DNA of 8,204 nt, taken from Bacteroidota bacterium. Lineage in GTDB: Bacteria > Bacteroidota > Bacteroidia > Bacteroidales > JAADJA01. The stretch spans positions 1 through 8,204 of the forward strand of contig JAJRTT010000437.1 in the NCBI GenBank assembly GCA_024278155.1. The letters run 5' to 3'. Below, piece after piece: positions 1 through 5,886 of the stretch. The notes beneath the pieces are model-generated. The model saw only the letters and a program-made list of their open reading frames with translations. It made no database searches and was not told where the DNA came from. Numbering within the stretch: position 1 is the stretch's first letter; each line of letters starts with the position of its first letter. The translations under genes and the position numbers were made by a program.

Positions 1-63
1 AGTTTTCGAGAAAACATAGAAAAAAAGGAACTTGAAAAGAATCAGCAATTAGTGCTCTTTTAA
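1..63 (+). CDS. C-terminal tail of an unidentified protein (partial)
   Basis: Frame 1 is open from the left edge to a TAA at 61-63, giving 20 residues that start SFRENIEKK and end QLVLF. The tail is charged and then hydrophobic. It converges on the aminotransferase gene, whose stop lies 30 bp further on, so the spacing fits a gene end. Twenty open codons could occur by chance and no family can be recognised, so this is only a candidate 3' end. If it is real, most of the gene lies left of the window. Confidence 0.35.
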   Translation, partial: SFRENIEKKELEKNQQLVLF

Positions 64-92
64 CCAACCAACATTATTCTTGACCTATCCCA

Positions 93-917
93 CTAATTTT
101 CATGCGTGGAAGTATATTCCCTTACCAATTCCCCAAACCCATCAATAATCCGTTCAACCAATGGGTTTTCCACATTAAAAGAAATATCATCAATCCTGTT
201 TACCGGAACCAGGATGCGGGTCGTCCCTGTCAGGAATGCAGCATCGAACCGGGCAATCCCCCTAAAAGAAACTGGACAGACCTCAGCTTTTACATTCAAT
301 CGTTTGCAGACCTCCAACACATTTTTACGGGTAATGCCCGGCAACACATTTTCAAGTGGCGGTGTGAACAAGATGTTGTCTTTCACAAAAAAGATGTTCG
401 ACCGGCTGCCTTCGGTCACAAACCCGTCACGGTCAATAAGGACTGCCTCAAAAGCACTTGACTTTTGGATTTCACTATTGGTGGTTTTCCTGAACCCCTC
501 GTTCCAGAGTTTTGCATTGGGGTTGATGCGCTCCAAATGAAGGGAAATGGCTTTCACCCCTGTTTTGTATTCTTCCTCCGAAGGGCTATATGGCTGCATC
601 TGATAAAAAATGGCTTGGAACTTTTCTTCAAAAAAGAAAAACAAAAGCTTGACCGCCCCGGATTGGGTTTTGTTCTCCCGAATTAGTTTTTTAAGTTGCC
701 CGGGTATTGGCCCAACAGGTACAATTTTTTCCCATGAAACCATGGAAAACGTATTTTTCAGGCGTTGTAAATGGTCGTCAAGGAAAAGCAAGGTCCCTTC
801 CTCCACACGCAAAACTTCATAAACCGGGAAATCAGGAACTGAAATAAATTTTCCCAATTCCGAAACCGGAAGCAAGCGGCCATTGACCAAGCAGAAGTCC
901 CCAATTGCATCTTTCAT
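93..917 (-). CDS. aminotransferase class IV (fold-type IV PLP enzyme)
   Basis: A 274-residue PLP-dependent enzyme of the class IV group (branched-chain or D-amino-acid aminotransferase, or 4-amino-4-deoxychorismate lyase); presumably cytoplasmic. Numbered from the ATG at 917, visible family features are: a DHLQRL segment near 48-53, as in the HLxRL motif; Lys136, which aligns with the PLP-binding lysine because it sits 21 residues before the FEAVL motif and 33 before the TEG glutamate; TEGSRSNIFFV near 168-178; PGITR near 193-197; and TGTTR near 230-234. The usual glycine-rich DRGxxxGDGVFE segment near the N-terminus is replaced by a SVPDFPVYEVLRV stretch, so the exact substrate is unclear. 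A TTG eight codons upstream (941) also opens the frame, but it lies inside a terminator-like hairpin and T-run, so the ATG at 917, preceded by GGGGAC, is preferred. It follows dnaN on the same strand. Family assignment is strong; the choice between aminotransferase and ADC lyase is open. Confidence 0.88.
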   Translation of the reverse strand: MKDAIGDFCLVNGRLLPVSELGKFISVPDFPVYEVLRVEEGTLLFLDDHLQRLKNTFSMVSWEKIVPVGPIPGQLKKLIRENKTQSGAVKLLFFFFEEKFQAIFYQMQPYSPSEEEYKTGVKAISLHLERINPNAKLWNEGFRKTTNSEIQKSSAFEAVLIDRDGFVTEGSRSNIFFVKDNILFTPPLENVLPGITRKNVLEVCKRLNVKAEVCPVSFRGIARFDAAFLTGTTRILVPVNRIDDISFNVENPLVERIIDGFGELVREYTSTHEN

Positions 918-929
918 GTCCCCGTTCCA

Positions 930-958
930 TAAAAAAAGCAAGCCACCGTGACTTGCTT
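930..958 (-). terminator. Hairpin plus T-run after dnaN
   Basis: A perfect 7-bp stem, AAGCAAG (936-942) with CTTGCTT (952-958), encloses a 9-nt loop. Read on the minus strand, the stem runs straight into seven T residues (937-931), the layout of an intrinsic terminator 25 bp past the dnaN stop. A T-run (961-966) also follows on the plus strand, so it could act in both directions. It lies directly upstream of the aminotransferase start, suggesting that dnaN and that gene are at least partly uncoupled. The stem is short and only moderately GC-rich, so efficiency is uncertain. Confidence 0.55.
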
Positions 959-982
959 CGTTTTTTATAATTTCATAAAACT

Positions 983-2098
983 TTACTGATTCAACATGAC
1001 CGGCATGACCAGCATCAGTATATCTTCGTCTTTGTTATCGTCAACGGGCAACAAAATACCGGCACGGTTGGGCGCCGACATCTCGATTTGAACCTGCTCC
1101 GAGTTAAGGTTGCTTAACATGTCCAGCAGAAACTTGGAATTGAAGCCAATCTCCATATCTTCGCCATCATAGCTGCACGTGAGCCTTTCCTTTGCTTCGT
1201 TGGCATAATCAATATCTTCTGAAGAAAGCACCAGCTCCTTTCCACCTATTTTCAACCTGACCTGGTTCGTACTTTGGTTGGCATACAAAGCCACCCTTTT
1301 CAGGGCATTGATAAACGGATGCCTGTCAACGGTAAGCACATTGGGGTTTTCCTTTGGGATGACCGCTTCATAATTTGGATATTTCCCATCGATCAACCGG
1401 CAAATCAATTTCACGTTTTCGTATTCGAAAAGTGCATTGGTCTTATCGTATTCCAACTTAACGTCCACATCCTCCGGCAACACATTCTTCATTTGGTTCA
1501 AAGGTTTTTTTGGAAGGATAAAAGATGCGCTCTGGTCAGCCTTGGCATCAAAGCGTTTGTATTTTACGAGTTTATGTGCATCCGTGGCAACAAAGGTAAA
1601 ATCCTCCGTGGTCAGTTCACAAAACACGCCCGACATCACCGGCCTCAACTCGTCATTGCCCGTTGCAAAAAGCGTTTTATGGAAAGCTTCCTTCAGGATA
1701 TCCGATTTGAGCGTGATGGTCGTGGGTTCTTCCAAAACCGGTTTTTCGGGAAACTCGTCGCTTTTATGGCCGGTAAGCTTATACTTCCCCTCGCCCGTTG
1801 TGATTTCAATGGCCAGTTTCTCATCAATGGTAACCGTGATGGGCACATTGCCCAGCGTTTTCAAGGTATCCAAAAGGATTTTTGCGGGAACGGCAACCAC
1901 GCCCGGGCCTTCCGACCTATCCAAGGCAACCGAAACCGACATGGTGGTTTCCAAATCGGATGCAGTGACCTGCAAGGTATCTTCACCTAACTCAAACAGG
2001 AAATCATCGAGGATCGGCAGTGTATTGCTCGGATTGATAACACCACTGATCAATTGTAAATTCTTTAACAAAACTGAACTTGATACAATAAACTTCAT
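983..2098 (-). CDS. dnaN: DNA polymerase III subunit beta (sliding clamp)
   Basis: Ring-shaped processivity clamp that tethers DNA polymerase III and other partners to DNA. The 371 residues match the family's usual length (about 365-380) and the three-domain fold. Landmarks: the N-terminal MKFIVSSSVLLKNLQLISG stretch; NDELRPVMSGV at 148-158; ATDAHKL at 171-177 (ATDGHRL in E. coli); IDGKYPNY at 236-243; and the C-terminal LMLVMPVML at 361-369, whose hydrophobic residues form part of the partner-binding pocket. The start is the ATG at 2098, which gives the canonical N-terminus; no Shine-Dalgarno is visible, as is normal in Bacteroidota. It stands alone, without dnaA or recF beside it, unlike the classical origin operon, and is divergent from acyP. 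No truncation or missing element is seen. Confidence 0.98.
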   Translation of the reverse strand: MKFIVSSSVLLKNLQLISGVINPSNTLPILDDFLFELGEDTLQVTASDLETTMSVSVALDRSEGPGVVAVPAKILLDTLKTLGNVPITVTIDEKLAIEITTGEGKYKLTGHKSDEFPEKPVLEEPTTITLKSDILKEAFHKTLFATGNDELRPVMSGVFCELTTEDFTFVATDAHKLVKYKRFDAKADQSASFILPKKPLNQMKNVLPEDVDVKLEYDKTNALFEYENVKLICRLIDGKYPNYEAVIPKENPNVLTVDRHPFINALKRVALYANQSTNQVRLKIGGKELVLSSEDIDYANEAKERLTCSYDGEDMEIGFNSKFLLDMLSNLNSEQVQIEMSAPNRAGILLPVDDNKDEDILMLVMPVMLNQ

Positions 2099-2143
2099 AT
2101 TGATAAACTATTTATGGACAAATTGAACTCAAAAAACCGGATT

Positions 2144-2151
2144 CAAAATTA
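2144..2151 (-). promoter_or_regulatory. Candidate -7 box for dnaN
   Basis: The minus strand reads TAATTTTG here, an exact match to the Bacteroidota -7 consensus TAnnTTTG, 45 bp upstream of the dnaN ATG. The best -33 TTG (plus-strand CAA at 2164-2166) is only 12 bp away, closer than normal, so the -33 element is not convincing. Confidence 0.4.
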
Positions 2152-2239
2152 GCCTTATTTTTTCAATCGTAAAATTATATATTTTTTTTATTGCCCTTAT
2201 GGTTTTCACTCCTATTTCTTAACAATTTTCAAATGGCTT

Positions 2240-2315
2240 GGATTTTAGGGGAAAATGGAAGGTGAAATTCCAGGATGTAGGTGAATAACAGAGAGGGTTT
2301 TAGTGGATTTTAGGG
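2240..2315 (+). repeat. 11-bp direct repeat pair
   Basis: GGATTTTAGGG occurs exactly at 2240-2250 and 2305-2315, start to start 65 bp, in the middle of the dnaN/acyP intergenic region. Both copies are followed by G/A-rich sequence. They could be operator half-sites or simply low-complexity sequence; nothing decides between these. Confidence 0.45.
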
Positions 2316-2374
2316 AGGATCGGGAAAATTGACAATTCATCATCGTATATATCCAATTATTATCGCAACGAACC

Positions 2375-2401
2375 TTGATGTTGAATCATTTATTAGTTTT
2401 G
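2375..2401 (+). promoter_or_regulatory. Candidate promoter for acyP
   Basis: TTG at 2375-2377, a 16-bp spacer, then TAGTTTTG at 2394-2401, which matches TAnnTTTG exactly. The spacer is one base shorter than the 17-23 bp reported for Flavobacterium-type promoters. The box ends 26 bp before the acyP ATG, which would leave a short leader of about 15-20 nt. Confidence 0.5.
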
Positions 2402-2427
2402 TGGTCAGATCATTTCTATTTGATTAA

Positions 2428-2700
2428 ATGAAAAAACGAAAAAAACTCCTGATAAAGGGCCGTGTACAGAAAGTTGGGTTCCGTGCCTCAACTGTCGAAG
2501 CCGCCAATGATAACAATATCTTCGGCAATGTAAGGAACACGCCCGATGGAAATGTATTTGTTGATGCCGAAGGGGAAGAAGAGGATTTACAAAGGTTTAT
2601 TGCATGGTGCCACAAAGGGCCGTTTTGGGCAAAAGTTACGGAGATTGAAGAAAAGGAAGAGGAGTTAGAAGGTTTTGAAGGATTTATGATGGTGAGGTGA
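2428..2700 (+). CDS. acyP: acylphosphatase
   Basis: Small cytoplasmic enzyme that hydrolyses acyl phosphates such as acetyl phosphate and 1,3-bisphosphoglycerate to carboxylate and phosphate. The 90 residues match the single-domain family length. The phosphate cradle reads GRVQKVGFR (11-19), with the catalytic Arg19; VRNTPDG (35-41) supplies the catalytic Asn37. A later FIAWCHKGPFWAKV segment corresponds to the family's conserved helix and GP..A.V motif. The usual Gly in the cradle (GRVQGVGFR) is Lys15 here, a variation in an otherwise normal active site. The C-terminal quarter is strongly acidic (EIEEKEEELEGFEGF). The ATG at 2428 gives the normal short lysine-rich N-terminus. It converges on mnmD with 44 bp between stops. 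Confidence 0.95.
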   Translation: MKKRKKLLIKGRVQKVGFRASTVEAANDNNIFGNVRNTPDGNVFVDAEGEEEDLQRFIAWCHKGPFWAKVTEIEEKEEELEGFEGFMMVR

Positions 2701-2740
2701 GGTGGAAGGTTAGAAGATAGGAGTCAGAAGTTGGGATTCC
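2701..2740 (+). repeat. Degenerate GAAG-type purine repeats
   Basis: Between the convergent stops of acyP and mnmD the plus strand reads as imperfect 6-8-base units built on GAAG or GAGT (GAAGGTTA, GAAGATAG, GAGTCA, GAAGTTG). This resembles decayed short tandem repeats. It overlaps no gene, and no strong terminator hairpin is visible; the best is a 5-bp stem GATTC (2735-2739) with GAATC (2749-2753). Confidence 0.35.
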
Positions 2741-2744
2741 GGTA

Positions 2745-3428
2745 TCAAGAATCATTTCCCTTTACCCCTCTCAACATTTCCCTTTTTCCTTTTGGGCCGG
2801 GGATGCGTTCCACTTCAAATCCGGCACTTTGCAATGCCCGCCTTACTGCCCCTTTGGCAGAATAAGTCACGAACGCCCCTCCTTTCTTCATCGCCTTGAA
2901 TATCTTTTGGAAAACCGGCAATGCCCACAATTCCGGGGCAACTTCAGGTGCGAAAGCATCAAAGTAAACCAGGTCAAAACAATCACTTTCAAGTTCAGTT
3001 TCCACAATACCCGACAAATCCTTTTGGACCCGGAACCGGGGATGGATTTCGACAAACTTCCCCCATTTACAATTATGCAACTTAAAGAAAAGCTTATCCC
3101 CTTCGGGCAATTCAATTAATCCCGGATAATTTAATTGCCGCCAAATCTTTTTTTCGATGGGGAAAGGCTCAAGGGCAACATAATCAACATGCAATTCCGT
3201 TTCGATACATTGCTGCAAAGTAAGGAAGGCATTAAGGCCCGTCCCAAAACCAATTTCGAGGATGTTTATACAGTTTGGCGGCTTAGCGGTCAGCGGCTTA
3301 AACCCCGCTTCGATAAAAACATGCAGTGATTCGTTCAGCGCCCCAAAACGGGAGTGGTAAACTTCGTCCAGGCCTTTTACAAAAATCGAATGGGAGCCAT
3401 CTTCGGTTATTATCAGTTGTTTTTGCAT
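2745..3428 (-). CDS. mnmD: tRNA (mnm5s2U34) methyltransferase MnmD (MnmC2-like)
   Basis: SAM-dependent methyltransferase that adds the final methyl group to 5-aminomethyl-2-thiouridine at the wobble position 34 of tRNAs such as those for Lys, Glu and Gln, after MnmE/MnmG and MnmA have acted. The 227 residues cover only the DUF752/MnmC2 domain; the FAD oxidase half fused to it in E. coli MnmC is absent, as in the stand-alone Aquifex-type enzyme. Landmarks: the N-terminal TEDGSHSIFV and DEVYHSRFGALNES segments typical of the family, the SAM-binding loop LEIGFGTGLN (57-66), the YFDAFAPEVAPELW motif (155-168), and the C-terminal GPKGKREML. The ATG at 3428 gives the standard N-terminus, so no longer start is needed. 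It is divergent from the sensor kinase. Confidence 0.93.
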   Translation of the reverse strand: MQKQLIITEDGSHSIFVKGLDEVYHSRFGALNESLHVFIEAGFKPLTAKPPNCINILEIGFGTGLNAFLTLQQCIETELHVDYVALEPFPIEKKIWRQLNYPGLIELPEGDKLFFKLHNCKWGKFVEIHPRFRVQKDLSGIVETELESDCFDLVYFDAFAPEVAPELWALPVFQKIFKAMKKGGAFVTYSAKGAVRRALQSAGFEVERIPGPKGKREMLRGVKGNDS

Positions 3429-3432
3429 TTTT

Positions 3433-3440
3433 CAAAGTTA
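3433..3440 (-). promoter_or_regulatory. Candidate -7 box for mnmD
   Basis: The minus strand reads TAACTTTG, an exact TAnnTTTG match, ending only 4 bp before the mnmD ATG. If used, the transcript would start at or next to the ATG and be nearly leaderless. No TTG sits at the normal -33 distance, so this may be a chance match. Confidence 0.3.
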
Positions 3441-3502
3441 CGGTTTTCCCTGAAAGCCATATACACCTCAACAAAAAAGACATGAAGCAAATATCGAAAC
3501 CA

Positions 3503-3528
3503 TTGATCAAAAAAATCCCCTATCTTTA
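3503..3528 (+). promoter_or_regulatory. Candidate promoter for the sensor kinase
   Basis: TTG at 3503-3505 and TATCTTTA at 3521-3528 resemble the Bacteroidota -33/-7 pair with a 15-bp spacer. The last base of the -7 box is A instead of G and the spacer is slightly short. It lies 35 bp upstream of the ATG at 3564. Confidence 0.35.
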
Positions 3529-3563
3529 CCCTTGCTTATCCATAGTTGCAGATCGAAATAAAT

Positions 3564-5555
3564 ATGCCTCTCAAAAAAACACTTTTTATGAAGATATTGA
3601 AAACATCTCTCCTGTTCCTTGCAATCTTTACCGGCAATAGTGTTTTTGCACAAAGCGAAATTGACAGTTTGATCAATATCCTTCCGAATGTTTCGGACAA
3701 CATTGAGAAATCCGAAATCCTAAACAAGCTTTGCTTAAAACTGGTTTATATCAATCCTGATTCGGCATTGATTTTTGGGCAACAAGCACTTGAAATTGGA
3801 AACCTGGAAAACAGCAACCTGATCAAGGGAAAGGCATTTAACCGGATCGGGATCGTTTATGACGTTGAAAATATCTGGGACAGCGCATTGATTTTTTATG
3901 ATTCGGCACTGATGTGCGCACATAAGGTAAGCGATTCGGTGACCATTGCCAGTGCATACAACAATATTGGCCTGGTATATTGGAACAAATCGCTGTACGA
4001 TAAGGCCATCGACAATTTCTTCAAATCACTTTATTTGTTTGAAAAGTTGGACAAAATGAACGGGGTTGCCCATACCTATAACAATATAGGCCTGATATTT
4101 TTTGAGCAAGGCAGGGATTCAACGGCCCTGGAATATCAATATAAAGGCCTTAAAATCAGAAACGGGCTCAACGACGAATGGGGCATCAACGATTCAAGGC
4201 TCAATATCGCTGTAATTTATTTAAGCCTTGAGGATTATGATTCGAGTAAATACTTTTATCAAAAAACCATTCCTTTTTATGTTAAAAACGAAAACCATTA
4301 CGCTTTGGGGACTGCCTATAATGGTCTGGCAATGATATTTAATGCAGAACAGCAATTTGATTCTGCACTTTTTTATTACGACAAGTCGGTCGAGGAGCAC
4401 CTTACTGTCCACAACAATTACAAAGCGGCATCCACCCTTTTGAACAAGGCCGGTTTATACCGCAAAAAAGGCCAGTCGGACAATGAACTGAACACGTTGC
4501 TCAGGGCAAAAGAAACATTGGGCAAGGAGGAAAGCTCGATGAGGGTCAGGTCGAAAATCCTGTTTTACCTGGCAGAAAATTATCACGGCCGGGGCAAATA
4601 CAAAAAGGCATCGGGGCTTTACCTTGAATCCAAAAGGATAGACGATAGTTTGTATATCGTTGACAGGGACGAGAAAATAGAACAAATCAAGGTAAAATAC
4701 GAAACGGAGAAAAGAGAAAAGGAACTATTGCTGGAGAGGGCCAATAACGAGCGGTTGGAAAAGGAAAAAGTCCTTGCGGAAATAAAGATCTATAACCGGA
4801 ATAAATGGATTATCGGGATAGTTGCGATCAGCCTTACCTTGATATTCTTCCTGTTGTTCATTTCACAACGGAACAAACGCAAGGCCCAGGCCGAAAAAGA
4901 TGCGGCAATAATACTTGAAAGGGAAAAGGGCCTGAAAGCTGTTTTTACCGCCCAGGAAGATGAAAGGGCAAGGATCGCAAAAGACCTCCATGATGGTATC
5001 GGCCAACAAATAAGTGCCATTAGAATGTTTTTCCAGAGCCTTACAAAAGCCATATTGAAAAGCAAACCCAAACTAAAAAGGGATATTGACAAAGTGGATA
5101 AAATGATTACCGATACTGGTACGGACATAAGGGACATATCCCACCAGATGATGCCAAAAGCCCTAACAGAGCTGGGTTTGGTGGATGCACTCGAAGATTT
5201 ACTGGAGAATTGTTTTATCAAAACAAAAGTCAAATACAATTTTGAAAATGTGGGTTTCGAGAAACGCCTCCCGGCAAATGTTGAAGTTGACCTTTACCGT
5301 ATTTCCCAGGAATTATTGCAAAACATCATCAAACATTCAGGGGCAAGCAAAGTTGATATCCAATTGATGAAAATGAAAAACCATTGTGTCCTTATTGTTG
5401 AGGACAACGGAAAAGGGATCATGGCAGATGAATCCTCTGACGGGATCGGGATGCTGAACATCAACAACCGCTTGCGCACCATAAACGGAAACCTCAACAT
5501 GGATTCCGAAAAAGACGAAGGGACAACCGCTACAATAAGAATTGCTTTGGATTAG
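3564..5555 (+). CDS. TPR-containing sensor histidine kinase, HisKA_3 (NarL/DegS type)
   Basis: A membrane sensor kinase of 663 residues from the ATG at 3564. In order: a signal peptide (cleavage likely after VFA at about 29, before QSEID), about seven TPR-like units (roughly 60-360, with repeated AYNNIGL and YDKAI patterns), a charged coiled-coil linker (about 366-412), one membrane segment (about 414-433), HisKA_3 dimerisation domain with phosphoacceptor His476 in KDLHDGIGQQ, and HATPase_c with N-box Asn587 (QNIIKHS), EDNGKG (613-618) and GIGMLNINNR (627-636). The arrangement places the TPRs outside the inner membrane and the kinase in the cytoplasm, where it should phosphorylate a LuxR/NarL-type response regulator. 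None is beside it, so it is an orphan here. An in-frame TTG at 3546 and an ATG at 3588 are alternatives; the last, MKILKTSLLFLAIFTG, also makes a good signal peptide. The signal sensed is unknown. Confidence 0.94.
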   Translation: MPLKKTLFMKILKTSLLFLAIFTGNSVFAQSEIDSLINILPNVSDNIEKSEILNKLCLKLVYINPDSALIFGQQALEIGNLENSNLIKGKAFNRIGIVYDVENIWDSALIFYDSALMCAHKVSDSVTIASAYNNIGLVYWNKSLYDKAIDNFFKSLYLFEKLDKMNGVAHTYNNIGLIFFEQGRDSTALEYQYKGLKIRNGLNDEWGINDSRLNIAVIYLSLEDYDSSKYFYQKTIPFYVKNENHYALGTAYNGLAMIFNAEQQFDSALFYYDKSVEEHLTVHNNYKAASTLLNKAGLYRKKGQSDNELNTLLRAKETLGKEESSMRVRSKILFYLAENYHGRGKYKKASGLYLESKRIDDSLYIVDRDEKIEQIKVKYETEKREKELLLERANNERLEKEKVLAEIKIYNRNKWIIGIVAISLTLIFFLLFISQRNKRKAQAEKDAAIILEREKGLKAVFTAQEDERARIAKDLHDGIGQQISAIRMFFQSLTKAILKSKPKLKRDIDKVDKMITDTGTDIRDISHQMMPKALTELGLVDALEDLLENCFIKTKVKYNFENVGFEKRLPANVEVDLYRISQELLQNIIKHSGASKVDIQLMKMKNHCVLIVEDNGKGIMADESSDGIGMLNINNRLRTINGNLNMDSEKDEGTTATIRIALD

Positions 5556-5562
5556 GCCCCTA

Positions 5563-5590
5563 ACACAAGCGTGGGCGCTTGTCCCATTCC
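5563..5590 (+). repeat. REP-like palindrome A, copy 1
   Basis: Hairpin ACAAGCG-TGGG-CGCTTGT (7-bp stem, 5565-5582) followed by CCCATTCC. It starts 8 bp after the kinase stop and differs from copy 3 in the loop (GGG for GGA) and in one base of the tail. It could end kinase transcripts, although no T-run follows. Confidence 0.8.
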
Positions 5591-5601
5591 AAATGTTTAT
5601 A

Positions 5602-5627
5602 TGCAATCAGCGTCCTCGCTAATTGTG
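5602..5627. repeat. Imperfect palindrome (AGCG-TCCT-CGCT)
   Basis: AGCG (5609-5612) pairs with CGCT (5617-5620) round a TCCT loop. After one C-A mismatch the stem continues for four more pairs and two G-T wobbles. The core AGCGAGGACGCT on the minus strand resembles the AGCGTGGACGCT core of palindrome A, so this may be a diverged relative. Confidence 0.55.
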
Positions 5628-5659
5628 CACTCCACATGATGGTTAAGCCCTGCCCCAAG

Positions 5660-5675
5660 TTGGTGTTGTCACCAA
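5660..5675. repeat. Small hairpin TTGGTG-TTGT-CACCAA
   Basis: A perfect 6-bp stem with a 4-nt loop. GTCACC at 5668-5673 can pair instead with GGTGAC at 5683-5688, so two exclusive hairpins are possible. Confidence 0.5.
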
Positions 5676-5692
5676 AATGAACGGTGACTTAC

Positions 5693-5741
5693 TCATCCGA
5701 TGACCTGTCTGCCGACAAGGCAGGCTTTGAGTCATCGGATA
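5693..5741. repeat. Palindrome B, long form with nested hairpin
   Basis: The arms ATCCGATGAC (5695-5704) and GTCATCGGAT (5731-5740) pair perfectly over 10 bp. The 26-nt loop itself contains CTGCC-GACAA-GGCAG (5709-5723). The arms are the same sequence as in the short form at 5858-5886, so this looks like that palindrome with a second palindrome in its centre. Confidence 0.8.
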
Positions 5742-5754
5742 AATGTGCTGTCTT

Positions 5755-5782
5755 CACAAGCGTGGACGTTTATTGCATTCCC
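5755..5782 (+). repeat. REP-like palindrome A, copy 2 (decayed right arm)
   Basis: CACAAGCGTGGACG matches copy 3 exactly, then the right arm has decayed (TTTATTG for CTTGTTC) while the CATTCC tail remains. Its intact left half, CAAGCGTGGACG (5757-5768), pairs over 12 bp with the inverted copy at 5797-5808. Confidence 0.75.
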
Positions 5783-5791
5783 CATTATGTA

Positions 5792-5809
5792 GCATGCGTC
5801 CACGCTTGC
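5792..5809 (-). repeat. REP-like palindrome A, inverted copy
   Basis: On the minus strand this reads GCAAGCGTGGACGCATGC, matching the palindrome A core with changes only at the outer bases. It is the only copy in this orientation, and together with copy 2 it forms a 12-bp stem with a 28-nt loop (5757-5808). Confidence 0.7.
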
Positions 5810-5822
5810 GGTTTTCTCCCAG

Positions 5823-5850
5823 ACACAAGCGTGGACGCTTGTTCCATTCC
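5823..5850 (+). repeat. REP-like palindrome A, copy 3 (most intact)
   Basis: ACAAGCGTGGACGCTTGT (5825-5842) folds as an 8-bp stem round GG, or 7 bp with a TGGA loop, followed by TCCATTCC. It is the most symmetrical copy and serves as reference for the others. Confidence 0.82.
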
Positions 5851-5857
5851 GGGTTAT

Positions 5858-5886
5858 TCATCCGATGACTTGGAGTCATCGGATGA
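5858..5886. repeat. Palindrome B, short perfect form
   Basis: TCATCCGATGACT (5858-5870) and AGTCATCGGATGA (5874-5886) form a perfect 13-bp stem with a 3-base centre TGG. It ends 8 bp before the stop of the PorU-like gene and could mark the end of that transcript or protect its 3' end. No T-run follows on the minus strand; an AT-rich GTATTTATTTATT follows on the plus strand. Confidence 0.85.

Larger units (their letters stand above)
2099..2427. other. Divergent intergenic region dnaN/acyP
   Basis: These 329 bp separate two divergently read genes and contain no convincing open frame. The dnaN side (2100-2220) is AT-rich with a T-tract at 2182-2189. The middle (2238-2330) is purine-rich on the plus strand and holds an 11-bp direct repeat, GGATTTTAGGG, at 2240-2250 and 2305-2315. 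The acyP side (2340-2427) carries a Bacteroidota-type promoter. No hairpin with a clear terminator or riboswitch shape was found by eye. Confidence 0.7.

Noticed and set aside
983..2098. Replication origin near dnaN
   Set aside because: There is no dnaA or recF neighbour and no cluster of DnaA boxes (TTATNCACA-like) was seen in the flanking intergenic DNA.
1274..2126. Long plus-strand open frames opposite dnaN (238 and 229 codons)
   Set aside because: They lie entirely or almost entirely antisense to a full-length, well-conserved dnaN and encode no recognisable protein.
2099..2427. Small RNA gene or riboswitch in the dnaN/acyP gap
   Set aside because: No strong stem set, no terminator and no known aptamer motif could be seen by eye.
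4790..5239. 149-codon minus-strand open frame opposite the kinase
   Set aside because: It overlaps the conserved HisKA_3 region in antisense; the serine- and leucine-rich translation is typical of a shadow frame.
5563..5850. CRISPR array
   Set aside because: Repeat spacing is irregular (about 192 and 68 bp start to start), one copy is inverted, one is half decayed, and no cas gene is present.
5858..5886. Classical Rho-independent terminator
   Set aside because: The stem is perfect, but no run of T follows on the minus strand and only a mixed AT stretch follows on the plus strand; called as a palindrome instead.
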